Positions 33,364 through 42,059 of a stretch of DNA of 44,054 bases are shown in pieces; within the stretch, counting starts at the first letter, position 1; each line of letters opens with the position of its first letter. Source of the DNA: Streptomyces sp. MS191 (lineage in GTDB: Bacteria; Actinomycetota; Actinomycetes; Streptomycetales; Streptomycetaceae); NCBI RefSeq assembly GCF_008042125.1, contig NZ_RDBI01000066.1, forward strand, positions 425,812-469,865, in the 5' to 3' direction. The notes under the pieces are model-generated. The model was not told the DNA's origin. It saw nothing but the letters and a program-made list of their open reading frames with translations, and searched no databases. A program made the translations under genes and the position numbers.

Positions 33364-35004
33364 ATGCGCGGTGCCAAGAGCGCCAAGTGGGTAGTGGGCG
33401 CGATCGTCGTCGCCCTGGCAGCGACCGCCTGTGGCGGGGGTAAGAGCGACGGCGGCAGCGACGCCAAGGGCGCTGTTGACCCGAACGGGATCTTCTCGAT
33501 CGAGCTCGGTGAGCCGGAGAAGCCCCTGTACACCGGTGACACGATGGAGTCGAACGGCTCCGCGGTCATGGCCGGTCTGTTCTCGACCCTGGTCGACTAC
33601 AAGGCCGACGGCTCGCTTGAGATGATCAACGCCGAGTCGGTCACCACCACTGACTCGAAGACGTGGACGGTCAAGCTCAAGAAGGGCTGGAAGTTCCACG
33701 ACGGCACCCCGGTGACCTCGAAGTCCTACGTGGACGCGTGGAACTGGAACGCCAACATCAACAACGCCCAGGGTCTGTCTTCCTGGTTCGCGGACATCAA
33801 GGGCTTCGACGCCGTGCACCCGGAGGCGGAGGGCGCCAAGCCCACCGCCGACAAGCTCGAGGGTCTGAAGATCGTCGACGACAGCACCTTCACCATCGAG
33901 CTGAAGAACGTCGTCCCGTACTTCGGTCACAAGCTGGCGTACATCGTCTTCGCGCCGCTGCCCGACTCCTTCTACAAGGACACGAAGGGCGCCGGTCAGA
34001 AGCCGGTCGGCAACGGTCCCTACAAGTTCGAGTCGTGGGACCACAAGAAGCAGATCAAGATCGTCCGTTACGACGACTACCAGGGCCCGAACAAGGCGAA
34101 GAACGGCGGTGTGGTCTTCAAGAACTACACCACCCTCGAGGCCGCGTACGAGGACCTGAAGTCCGGCAACGTCGACGTCCTGCGTCAGATCGGCCCGAAG
34201 GACCTCCCGGTCTACCGCGCCGACCTCGGCGACCGTGCCGTGGACCAGCCGTACTCCGCGATCCAGACGCTGGCCATCGCCTTCTACGCCGACAAGTGGT
34301 CGAAGCCGAAGAAGGTCGACCCGAAGGTCATCCAGGGTCTGTCGATGGCGATCGACCGTGCCACCATCACCAAGACGGTGCTGCAGGGTACGCGTGAGCC
34401 GGCGACCGGCTGGGTCGCCAAGGGCGTCCTGGGCTTCCAGGAGAACGCCGCGGGCGACGTCACCAAGTTCGACCCCGCGAAGGCCAAGGAGCTCATCAAG
34501 GCCGGCGGCGGTGTCCCGAACAACGAGATCTCCATCCAGTTCAACGCGGATGGCGGTCACAAGGAGTGGGTCGACGCGGTCTGCAACAGCATCACGCAGG
34601 CGACCGGCGTCAAGTGCGTCGGCGACAGCAAGCCGGACTTCCAGGCCGACCTGACCGCTCGTAAGAGCAAGCAGGTCAAGGCCATCTACCGGTCCGGCTG
34701 GGTGCTCGACTACCCCGTCAACGCCAACTTCATCAGCGACCTGTTCCGCACCACGGCTGCGGGCAACCAGGGTGGCTTCGGCAACAAGGAGCTGGACGCG
34801 AAGATCGCGGCCGCCGACTCCGCGCCGACGCTCGACGAGTCGGTCAAGCAGTTCCAGGTCATCGAGAAGGACCTGGTCAACTACATGCCGTCCATCCCGC
34901 TCTGGTACTACAAGGTCAACGCGGGCTACTCGGAGAAGGTCTCCGGCGTTCAGTACGGCCAGGACGGCGACCCGATCCTGACCGGCGTCGAGGTCAAGAA
35001 GTAA
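33364..35004 (+). CDS. Oligopeptide ABC transporter substrate-binding lipoprotein (operon 1)
   Basis: A 546-residue lipoprotein. Signal peptide with lipobox ATAC, C23, then a Gly/Ser/Lys linker. The SBP family 5 fold begins at GIFSIELGEPEKPLY. Family segments are TWTVKLKKGWKFHDGTPVTS, KPVGNGPYKFESWDHKK, LDYPVNANFISDLF and PSIPLWYYKVNAGYSEK. It delivers peptides to the permease encoded next. From its lipoprotein sequence and operon it resembles BldKB-type binding proteins, which take up a morphogenetic signal peptide in Streptomyces; this is resemblance only. GAGGAGG precedes ATG. The gene uses more GGT/CGT codons than its neighbours, consistent with high expression. Confidence 0.93.
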   Translation: MRGAKSAKWVVGAIVVALAATACGGGKSDGGSDAKGAVDPNGIFSIELGEPEKPLYTGDTMESNGSAVMAGLFSTLVDYKADGSLEMINAESVTTTDSKTWTVKLKKGWKFHDGTPVTSKSYVDAWNWNANINNAQGLSSWFADIKGFDAVHPEAEGAKPTADKLEGLKIVDDSTFTIELKNVVPYFGHKLAYIVFAPLPDSFYKDTKGAGQKPVGNGPYKFESWDHKKQIKIVRYDDYQGPNKAKNGGVVFKNYTTLEAAYEDLKSGNVDVLRQIGPKDLPVYRADLGDRAVDQPYSAIQTLAIAFYADKWSKPKKVDPKVIQGLSMAIDRATITKTVLQGTREPATGWVAKGVLGFQENAAGDVTKFDPAKAKELIKAGGGVPNNEISIQFNADGGHKEWVDAVCNSITQATGVKCVGDSKPDFQADLTARKSKQVKAIYRSGWVLDYPVNANFISDLFRTTAAGNQGGFGNKELDAKIAAADSAPTLDESVKQFQVIEKDLVNYMPSIPLWYYKVNAGYSEKVSGVQYGQDGDPILTGVEVKK

Positions 35005-35031
35005 CCACCCAAGCGTAGTCCGCACGCCGAC

Positions 35032-35058
35032 GCGGGGCTGACGGATCGTCAGCCCCGC
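35032..35058 (+). terminator. Intercistronic hairpin (operon 1)
   Basis: A 12-bp perfect stem, GCGGGGCTGACG / CGTCAGCCCCGC, with a GAT loop, 27 bases after the binding-protein stop. It probably attenuates read-through or protects the upstream mRNA, giving more binding protein than permease. Confidence 0.75.
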
Positions 35059-35174
35059 CCGGTGCCTTACGCAGTGGCCGGGGGGCCCTTCCATGACATT
35101 CGCGCACCCACTGGGGCGCGGTTGCCGAGGGAGGGCCCGTCCGGCTGCGGCTGTCACATCTCAACGGAGGCATG

Positions 35175-36107
35175 ATGGGGCGCTATGTCGCACGACGACT
35201 GCTCCAGATGATCCCGGTCTTCATCGGGACAACCCTGCTGATCTTCCTCATGGTCTACAGCCTGCCCGGCGACCCCGTGGCGGGTCTCTTCGGCGACAAG
35301 GGCGTGGACCCGGCGACGCTCGCGAAGATCAAGCACGAGCTCGGACTCGACCAGCCGCTGCTCAAGCAGTACTGGGACTACATGACCAACATCATCCTGC
35401 ACTTCGACTTCGGCAACCAGATCCGCAACGGTCGCCCGGTCACCGAAGTGCTGGGTGACGCGTTCCCCATCACCCTGCAGCTCGCTGCACTGGCCTTCGC
35501 CTTCGAGCTGACCTTCGGCATCGGCCTGGGCATCATCGCCGGCCTGAAGGCCGGCCGTCTGGCCGACAACGTGATCCTGATCTTCACGCTGCTGATCATC
35601 TCGATCCCCGTCTTCGTGCTCGGCTACCTCATCAAGATGGTCTTCGCCTTCCAGCTCGGCTGGATGGAGCCGAACGTCAGCGTCGAGCAGAAGTGGTCCG
35701 AGCTCATCGCACCGGCCATCGTGCTCGGCGGTCTGTCGCTCGCCTACGTCGCCCGCCTCACCCGTACGTCCATGGCGGAGAACCTGCGCGCCGACTACAT
35801 GCGCACGGCCGTCGCCAAGGGCCTGCCGAGGCGCCGTGTCATCGGCGTCCACCTGATGCGCAACTCGATGATCCCGGTCGTCACCTTCCTCGGCACCGAC
35901 ATCGGCGCCCTGATGGGCGGCGCGGTCGTCACCGAGGGCATCTTCAACATCAAGGGCATCGGCGGCGTCATCTACGAGTCGATCTCCCGCCGCGAGGGCA
36001 CCACGATCGTCGGACTCGTCACCATCCTGGTGCTCGTCTACCTCGTCACCAGCCTGCTCATCGACCTGCTGTACGCGGTCCTGGACCCGAGGATCCGTTA
36101 TGCCTGA
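35175..36107 (+). CDS. Oligopeptide ABC transporter permease, OppB-like (operon 1)
   Basis: A 310-residue membrane protein. First helix RLLQMIPVFIGTTLLIFLMV, then an extracytoplasmic loop and five more helices. The EAA-type cytoplasmic loop that contacts the ATPases is TRTSMAENLRADYMRTAVAKG. ATG at 35175 is chosen because GGAGG lies four bases upstream and because the paralogue at 41136 begins with the same MGRYV; ATG at 35172 is one codon upstream. It pairs with the next gene to form the translocation pore. Confidence 0.93.
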   Translation: MGRYVARRLLQMIPVFIGTTLLIFLMVYSLPGDPVAGLFGDKGVDPATLAKIKHELGLDQPLLKQYWDYMTNIILHFDFGNQIRNGRPVTEVLGDAFPITLQLAALAFAFELTFGIGLGIIAGLKAGRLADNVILIFTLLIISIPVFVLGYLIKMVFAFQLGWMEPNVSVEQKWSELIAPAIVLGGLSLAYVARLTRTSMAENLRADYMRTAVAKGLPRRRVIGVHLMRNSMIPVVTFLGTDIGALMGGAVVTEGIFNIKGIGGVIYESISRREGTTIVGLVTILVLVYLVTSLLIDLLYAVLDPRIRYA

Positions 36108-37059
36108 CGTGACCAAGACCGCAGAGACCGCTGCTGCCGTGGACGCCGTCACCACCCCCCCGGTGACGGCGCCGGCCCCGGCGGACAAGCAGGAGAAGGC
36201 GCGCAGCCTCTGGGGTGACGCGTGGCGCGACCTGCGCCGCAACCCGTACTTCATCGTGTCGTCGGTGCTGATCTTCTTCCTGCTGGTGATCGCGGCCTTC
36301 CCGGGCTGGTTCACCGGTGCCTCGCCGACCGCGGGTGACCTCGTGCACCACTACATCGGCAAGCCGGAGCTCAGCAAGATCGGCTCCGAGGGCTGGCTCG
36401 GCTACGACATCCAGGGCCGCTCCGTGTACGCCCGCCTGATCTACGGCACCCGTGCCTCGGTCATCGTGGGTATCGCCGTCACCGTGATCGTCACGATCGT
36501 CGGCGGCATCATGGGCATGATCGCCGGCTACTTCGGCGGCATCACGGACGCGATCCTCTCGCGGATCACCGACATCTTCTTCGGCATCCCGTTCCTGCTC
36601 GGCGCGATGGTCGTTCTGCAGTCCTTCACCGAGCGCACGATCTGGGTCGTCGTCTTCGCCCTGGCGTTCCTCGGCTGGACGCAGATCACCCGCGTCATGC
36701 GCGGTGCCGTGATCACGATCAAGCAGACGGACTACGTCCACGCCGCCAAGGCACTGGGCGCCGGCACCACCCGGATCCTGTTCCGGCACATCCTGCCGAA
36801 CGCCATGGCCCCGGTGATCGTCGTCGCGACCATCGCGCTCGGCGGCTACATCTCCGCCGAGGCGACCCTGTCGTACCTGGGCCTGGGCCTCTCGTCGCCC
36901 ATCGTGTCCTGGGGCGTCGACGTCTCGTCGGGCGTCCAGCAGATCCGTACGTCGCAGCACATCCTGCTGTACCCGTCGATCATGCTGAGCCTCACCGTTC
37001 TGGCGTTCATCATGCTCGGCGAAGCCGTCCGCAACGCCCTCGACCCCAAGCTGCGCTGA
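36100..37059 (+). CDS. Oligopeptide ABC transporter permease, OppC-like (operon 1)
   Basis: A 319-residue membrane protein overlapping the preceding gene by eight bases (ATGCCTGA). N-terminal 45 residues are polar, then a helix near 50-68 (YFIVSSVLIFFLLVIAAFPG). The EAA loop is TRVMRGAVITIKQTDYVHAA. The C-terminus is MLGEAVRNALDPKLR, characteristic of OppC/DppC. It forms the second half of the pore. Confidence 0.93.
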   Translation: MPDVTKTAETAAAVDAVTTPPVTAPAPADKQEKARSLWGDAWRDLRRNPYFIVSSVLIFFLLVIAAFPGWFTGASPTAGDLVHHYIGKPELSKIGSEGWLGYDIQGRSVYARLIYGTRASVIVGIAVTVIVTIVGGIMGMIAGYFGGITDAILSRITDIFFGIPFLLGAMVVLQSFTERTIWVVVFALAFLGWTQITRVMRGAVITIKQTDYVHAAKALGAGTTRILFRHILPNAMAPVIVVATIALGGYISAEATLSYLGLGLSSPIVSWGVDVSSGVQQIRTSQHILLYPSIMLSLTVLAFIMLGEAVRNALDPKLR

Positions 37060-37069
37060 GGAGGGCGTA

Positions 37070-38137
37070 ATGACGACCATCGACAACACCGGCAAGACCG
37101 CGGCCGTCCCCGCGCCGCGCGACGGCGACGACCACACGGGTCCCCTGCTCGAAGTACGCGACCTGCACGTCGAGTTCCACACCCGCGACGGTGTGGCCAA
37201 GGCGGTCAACGGCGTCAACTACTCGGTGAACGCGGGCGAGACCCTCGCCGTGCTCGGCGAGTCCGGCTCCGGCAAGTCCGTCACCGCGCAGGCCATCATG
37301 GGCATCCTCGACATGCCGCCCGGCAAGATCCCGCAGGGCGAGATCCTGTTCCGCGGCGAGGACATGCTCAAGATGTCCTACGAGGAGCGCCGGAGGATCC
37401 GCGGCCGCAAGATCGCGATGATCTTCCAGGACGCGCTGTCCTCCCTGAACCCGGTCCTCACCGTCGGCTACCAGCTCGGCGAGATGTTCCGCGTGCACCA
37501 CGGCCTCTCCAAGAAGGAGGCCACGGCCAAGGCCGTCGAGCTGATGGACAAGGTCAAGATCCCCGCCGCCAAGGCGCGGGTCACCGACTACCCCCACCAG
37601 TTCTCCGGCGGTATGCGCCAGCGCATCATGATCGCCATGGCGCTGGCCCTGGAGCCGGACCTGATCATCGCCGACGAGCCCACCACGGCGCTCGACGTGA
37701 CGGTGCAGGCCCAGGTCATGGACCTCCTCGCGGAGCTCCAGCAGGAATACAACATGGGCCTGATCCTGATCACCCACGACCTCGGCGTCGTCGCCGACGT
37801 CGCGGACAAGATCGCGGTCATGTACGCGGGCCGCATCGTCGAGACCGCTCCGGTCCACGAGCTGTACAAGCGCCCCGCCCACCCGTACACCCGGGGTCTG
37901 CTCGACTCGATCCCGCGCCTGGACCAGAAGGGCCAGGAGCTGTACGCGATCAAGGGCCTGCCGCCCAACCTGCTCCGCGTCCCCACGGGCTGCGCCTTCA
38001 ACCCGCGCTGCCCCAAGGCCGACGACATCTGCCGTACCGAGGTCCCGGCGCTGGCGCCGGTCACCGAGCAGGACGGCGCCGAGCTGCCGGGCCGCGGCAG
38101 CGCCTGCCACTTCTGGAAGGAGACGATCCATGGCTGA
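37070..38137 (+). CDS. Oligopeptide ABC transporter ATPase, OppD-like (operon 1)
   Basis: A 355-residue ATPase. Walker A GESGSGKS, Q-loop IFQDALSSLNP, signature SGGMRQR, Walker B LIIADEPTTALD, H-loop THDLGVV. The C-terminal oligopeptide-transporter domain has CAFNPRCPKADDICR and a final CHFW, the four-cysteine pattern of this family. ATG at 37070 follows GAGGAGGG. It energises transport as a pair with the next ATPase. Confidence 0.95.
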   Translation: MTTIDNTGKTAAVPAPRDGDDHTGPLLEVRDLHVEFHTRDGVAKAVNGVNYSVNAGETLAVLGESGSGKSVTAQAIMGILDMPPGKIPQGEILFRGEDMLKMSYEERRRIRGRKIAMIFQDALSSLNPVLTVGYQLGEMFRVHHGLSKKEATAKAVELMDKVKIPAAKARVTDYPHQFSGGMRQRIMIAMALALEPDLIIADEPTTALDVTVQAQVMDLLAELQQEYNMGLILITHDLGVVADVADKIAVMYAGRIVETAPVHELYKRPAHPYTRGLLDSIPRLDQKGQELYAIKGLPPNLLRVPTGCAFNPRCPKADDICRTEVPALAPVTEQDGAELPGRGSACHFWKETIHG

Positions 38138-39278
38138 GCTCAGCAAGAAGGACGACGCCGCGGACGCGACTCCGAACGTCACCGACGTGCAGACGGTCGA
38201 CGCCGCGAGCGAGGCGGAGGCCGTAGCCGCCATCGAGGCCCCCGTCCAGCGTGGCGAGCCGATCCTGCAGGTGCGCAACCTGGTCAAGCACTTCCCGCTG
38301 ACCCAGGGCATCCTCTTCAAGAAGCAGGTCGGCGCGGTCAAGGCCGTGGACGGGGTCTCCTTCGACCTCTACCAGGGCGAGACCCTCGGCATCGTCGGCG
38401 AGTCCGGCTGTGGCAAGTCCACGGTCGCCAAGCTCCTGATGAACCTGGAGCGGGCCACCGCCGGCGAGGTCTTCTACAAGGGCCAGGACATCACCCGGCT
38501 GTCCGGGCGCGCGCTGAAGGCCGTCCGCCGGAACATCCAGATGGTGTTCCAGGACCCGTACACCTCGCTGAACCCGCGTATGACCGTGGGTGACATCATC
38601 GGCGAGCCCTTCGACATCCACCCCGAGGTGGCCCCGAAGGGCGACCGGCGCCGCAAGGTGCAGGAGCTGCTCGATGTGGTCGGTCTGAACCCCGAGTACA
38701 TCAACCGCTACCCGCACCAGTTCTCCGGCGGCCAGCGCCAGCGCATCGGCATCGCCCGCGGCCTCGCGCTCAACCCGGAGATCATCATCTGCGACGAGCC
38801 GGTCTCGGCCCTGGACGTGTCCGTCCAGGCGCAGGTCATCAACCTGATGGAGAAGCTGCAGGACGAGTTCAACCTCTCCTACGTCTTCATCGCGCACGAC
38901 CTGTCGATCGTCCGCCACATCTCCGACCGGGTCGGCGTGATGTACCTCGGCAAGATGGCCGAGATCGGTACCGACACGCAGATCTACGACCACCCGACGC
39001 ACCCCTACACCCAGGCGCTGCTGTCGGCGGTCCCGGTTCCGGACCCGGAGGCCCGCGCCAACCGCGAGCGGATCATCCTCACCGGTGACGTCCCCTCGCC
39101 GGCCAACCCGCCGTCGGGCTGCCGCTTCCGCACCCGGTGCTGGAAGGCGCAGGACAAGTGCTCCACGGAGCAGCCCCTGCTGGCGATCCCCGAGGTGTTC
39201 GTCGGCCAGGACACCCCGGCCGCGCACGAGTCGGCGTGCCACTTCGCCGAGGAGAAGGACGTCGTCCACGCGGTGTGA
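38130..39278 (+). CDS. Oligopeptide ABC transporter ATPase, OppF-like (operon 1)
   Basis: A 382-residue ATPase overlapping the previous gene by eight bases (ATGGCTGA). An acidic Ala-rich N-terminal extension of about 45 residues precedes Walker A GESGCGKS. Then VFQDPYTSLNPRMTVGD, signature SGGQRQR, Walker B IICDEPVSALD and H-loop AHDLSIV. The C-terminal CRFRTRCWKAQDKC carries the family cysteines. It completes operon 1 and is followed by a terminator. Confidence 0.95.
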   Translation: MAELSKKDDAADATPNVTDVQTVDAASEAEAVAAIEAPVQRGEPILQVRNLVKHFPLTQGILFKKQVGAVKAVDGVSFDLYQGETLGIVGESGCGKSTVAKLLMNLERATAGEVFYKGQDITRLSGRALKAVRRNIQMVFQDPYTSLNPRMTVGDIIGEPFDIHPEVAPKGDRRRKVQELLDVVGLNPEYINRYPHQFSGGQRQRIGIARGLALNPEIIICDEPVSALDVSVQAQVINLMEKLQDEFNLSYVFIAHDLSIVRHISDRVGVMYLGKMAEIGTDTQIYDHPTHPYTQALLSAVPVPDPEARANRERIILTGDVPSPANPPSGCRFRTRCWKAQDKCSTEQPLLAIPEVFVGQDTPAAHESACHFAEEKDVVHAV

Positions 39279-39297
39279 TCCTCTCCGCTCCCGTGAC

Positions 39298-39332
39298 GAG
39301 GGCGCCCGGACCGTTTCGGTTCGGGCGCCCTC
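39298..39332 (+). terminator. Terminator of operon 1
   Basis: Hairpin with arms GAGGGCGCCCGGACCG and CGGTTCGGGCGCCCTC (one G-T wobble) and a TTT loop, 20 bases after the OppF-like stop. It separates the two transporter operons. Confidence 0.85.
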
Positions 39333-39392
39333 GGCGCGTTTGTCCGTATGGGTGTCAATAAGGTGCATGGAGCCTGGTATCGGGTGATATTG

Positions 39393-39410
39393 GGTCTCTC
39401 AGTGGAGACC
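39393..39410 (+). promoter_or_regulatory. Leader hairpin before operon 2
   Basis: GGTCTC / GAGACC with a six-base loop ends 23 bases before the ATG and close to the ribosome site GGGAGG. It may influence translation of the binding protein. No promoter boxes were resolved in 39333-39433. Confidence 0.4.
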
Positions 39411-39433
39411 AAGGACACTCGGGAGGCACCATC

Positions 39434-41059
39434 ATGCGCGGAGCCACGTACGCCAAGTGGACCGCACTGGCCGCGGCCGTCGCCCTGGCGACGACCGCGT
39501 GCGGAGGCGGGAGCGACAGCGGGGGCGGTGGCGCCGACGGGGTCGTGAGCGCCTCCTGGACCGATCCGCAGAATCCGCTGGAGCCGGCGAACACGAACGA
39601 GGTCCAGGGCGGCAAGGTCCTCGACATGATCTTCCGGGGACTCAAGAAGTACGACCCGAAAACCGGCGAGGCGCTGAACATGCTCGCCGAGAACATCGAG
39701 ACCACCGACTCCACGAACTTCACCATCACCGTCAAGAGCGGCTGGACCTTCTCCAACGGTGAGGCGGTCACCGCCAAGTCCTTCGTCGACGCGTGGAACT
39801 ACGGCGCCCTGCTGAGGAACAACCAGAAGAACTCCTTCTTCTTCGGCCAGATCGAGGGCTACGACAAGGTCCACCCCGAGCAGGGCACGCCGAGCGCCAC
39901 GAGCATGTCCGGTCTCAAGATCGTGAACGGTCAGACCTTCACGGTGAAGCTCACCCAGAAGTTCTCCACCTGGCCCGAGACCCTCGGCTACAACGCGTTC
40001 GCCCCGCTCCCCTCGGTCTTCTTCAGCGACCACGCCGCCTGGCTCTCCAAGCCCATCGGCAACGGCCCGTACACCATCGACTCGTACACCAAGGGCTCGC
40101 AGATGAGCCTGACGAAGTGGGACGCCTACCCCGGCGACGACAAGGCGCAGAACGGCGGCGTGACCCTCAAGGTCTACACCGACAACAACACCGCCTACAC
40201 CGACCTGACCGCCGGCAACCTCGACCTCGTCGACGACGTCCCGGCCTCGCAGCTCAAGAACGTGTCGGCGGACCTGGGCGACCGGTACATCAACACCCCG
40301 GCCGGCATCATCCAGACCCTGGCCTTCCCGTTCTACGACCCGGCCTGGAACAAGCCGGGCCAGGAGAAGCTCCGCCAGGGCCTGTCCATGGCGATCAACC
40401 GCCAGCAGATCACCGACACGATCTTCCAGAAGACCCGCACGCCCGCCGTCGACTGGACCTCCCCGGTCCTCGGCGAGGACGGCGGCTTCAAGAACATCTG
40501 CGGCGAGTTCTGCACGTACGACGCCGCCAAGGCGAAGCAGCTCGTCGCCGAGGGCGGCGGCATCCCCGGCGGCACGATGAAGATCTCGTACAACGCCGAC
40601 ACCGGCTCCCACAAGGAGTGGGTGGACGCCGTCTGCAACTCGATCAACAACGCGCTGGGCAACAACAACGCCTGCGTCGGCAACCCGATCGGCACCTTCG
40701 CCGACTACCGCAACCAGGTGACCACGCAGAAGCTGAACGGCCCCTTCCGCGCCGGATGGCAGATGGACTACCCCCTCATCCAGAACTTCCTGCAGCCGGT
40801 GTACTACACCAACGCCTCGTCCAACGACGGCAAGTGGACCAACCCGGACTTCGACAAGCTCGTCAACCAGGCCAACGCCGAGACGGACACCGCGAAGGCC
40901 GTGGGCCTCTTCCAGCAGGCGGAGGAAGTGCTCCGCAACGACATGGGCGCCATCCCGCTCTGGTACCAGAACGGCAGCGCCGGCTATTCGGAGCGGATCT
41001 CGAACGTGGCCCTGAACCCCTTCAGCGTGCCCGTCTACAACGAGATCAAGGTCAACTGA
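39434..41059 (+). CDS. Oligopeptide ABC transporter substrate-binding lipoprotein (operon 2)
   Basis: A 541-residue lipoprotein with lipobox TTAC, C23, and Gly/Ser linker. The SBP family 5 fold begins GVVSASWTDPQNPLEPANTN. Markers are NFTITVKSGWTFSNGEAV, KPIGNGPYTIDSYTKGS, PVLGEDGGFKNICGEFCTYD and MGAIPLWYQNGSAGYSE. It is a paralogue of the protein at 33364-35004 but visibly more diverged than the permeases and ATPases are, so the two operons probably recognise different peptides. Cysteine pairs in the C-lobe (ICGEFC; CNS...CVG) may form disulfides. GGGAGG precedes ATG. Confidence 0.93.
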   Translation: MRGATYAKWTALAAAVALATTACGGGSDSGGGGADGVVSASWTDPQNPLEPANTNEVQGGKVLDMIFRGLKKYDPKTGEALNMLAENIETTDSTNFTITVKSGWTFSNGEAVTAKSFVDAWNYGALLRNNQKNSFFFGQIEGYDKVHPEQGTPSATSMSGLKIVNGQTFTVKLTQKFSTWPETLGYNAFAPLPSVFFSDHAAWLSKPIGNGPYTIDSYTKGSQMSLTKWDAYPGDDKAQNGGVTLKVYTDNNTAYTDLTAGNLDLVDDVPASQLKNVSADLGDRYINTPAGIIQTLAFPFYDPAWNKPGQEKLRQGLSMAINRQQITDTIFQKTRTPAVDWTSPVLGEDGGFKNICGEFCTYDAAKAKQLVAEGGGIPGGTMKISYNADTGSHKEWVDAVCNSINNALGNNNACVGNPIGTFADYRNQVTTQKLNGPFRAGWQMDYPLIQNFLQPVYYTNASSNDGKWTNPDFDKLVNQANAETDTAKAVGLFQQAEEVLRNDMGAIPLWYQNGSAGYSERISNVALNPFSVPVYNEIKVN

Positions 41060-41075
41060 CGCAGGTCGGCTGCGC

Positions 41076-41107
41076 ACGGCCCGGCGTCCTTCCCCACGCC
41101 GGGCCGT
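41076..41107 (+). terminator. Intercistronic hairpin (operon 2)
   Basis: A 12-bp perfect stem, ACGGCCCGGCGT / ACGCCGGGCCGT, with an eight-base loop, 16 bases after the binding-protein stop. It is in the same place as the hairpin in operon 1 but unrelated in sequence. Confidence 0.75.
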
Positions 41108-41135
41108 ACGCCTTCCCCACCCCCCGGAGCCCCTC

Positions 41136-42059
41136 ATGGGTCGTTATGTGATCCGACGTCTGCTGCAGATGATCCCGGTCTTTTTCGGCGCCACCCTGCT
41201 GATCTTCCTGATGGTGAACGTGATGGGCGACCCGATCGCCGGCCTGTGCGGCGACCGCGCGTGCGACCCGGCGACCGCCGCCCAGCTGGAGAAGGAGTTC
41301 GGCCTCGACAAGCCCGTCTGGCAGCAATACCTGACCTACATGGGCAACGTCTTCACCGGAGACTTCGGCACGGCCTTCAACGGCCAGCCGGTCACCGAGC
41401 TGATGGCCAGCTCGTTCCCCGTGACCATCCGGCTCACCATCGTCGCGATCTTCTTCGAGATCGTCATCGGCATCACCCTCGGCGTCGTCACGGGCCTGCG
41501 GCGCGGCAGCCCCGTCGACACCAGCGTGCTCGTGCTGACCCTGGTCGTGATCTCCATCCCGACCTTCGTCACCGGCCTCCTGCTCCAGCTGCTCCTCGGC
41601 GTCAAATGGGGCTGGATCAAACCGGCCGTCTCGCCCGAGGCGCCGTTCAGCGAGCTCATCGTGCCCGGCCTCGTCCTCGCGTCCGTCTCCCTGGCCTACG
41701 TCACCCGGCTGACCCGGACCTCCATCGCCGAGAACAAGAAGGCCGACTACGTGCGCACGGCCGTCGCCAAGGGACTGCCGCGCCGCCGGGTCACCACCCG
41801 CCACCTGCTGCGCAACTCGCTCATCCCGGTCGTCACCTTCATCGGCACCGACATCGGCGCCCTGATGGGCGGTGCCATCGTCACCGAGCGGATCTTCAAC
41901 ATCCACGGCGTCGGCTACCAGCTCTACCAGGGCATCATCCGCCAGAACACGCAGACCGTCGTCGGATTCGTGACCGTCCTGGTGCTGGTGTTCCTGGTCG
42001 CCAACCTGCTCGTCGACCTCCTGTACGCCGTCCTTGACCCGAGGATCCGCTATGCCTGA
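41136..42059 (+). CDS. Oligopeptide ABC transporter permease, OppB-like (operon 2)
   Basis: A 307-residue six-helix permease, close paralogue of the one at 35175. First helix LLQMIPVFFGATLLIFLMV; loop CGDRACDPATAAQ contains two cysteines not found in the paralogue. EAA loop TRTSIAENKKADYVRTAVAK. The C-terminus ends LYAVLDPRIRYA as in operon 1. Confidence 0.93.
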   Translation: MGRYVIRRLLQMIPVFFGATLLIFLMVNVMGDPIAGLCGDRACDPATAAQLEKEFGLDKPVWQQYLTYMGNVFTGDFGTAFNGQPVTELMASSFPVTIRLTIVAIFFEIVIGITLGVVTGLRRGSPVDTSVLVLTLVVISIPTFVTGLLLQLLLGVKWGWIKPAVSPEAPFSELIVPGLVLASVSLAYVTRLTRTSIAENKKADYVRTAVAKGLPRRRVTTRHLLRNSLIPVVTFIGTDIGALMGGAIVTERIFNIHGVGYQLYQGIIRQNTQTVVGFVTVLVLVFLVANLLVDLLYAVLDPRIRYA

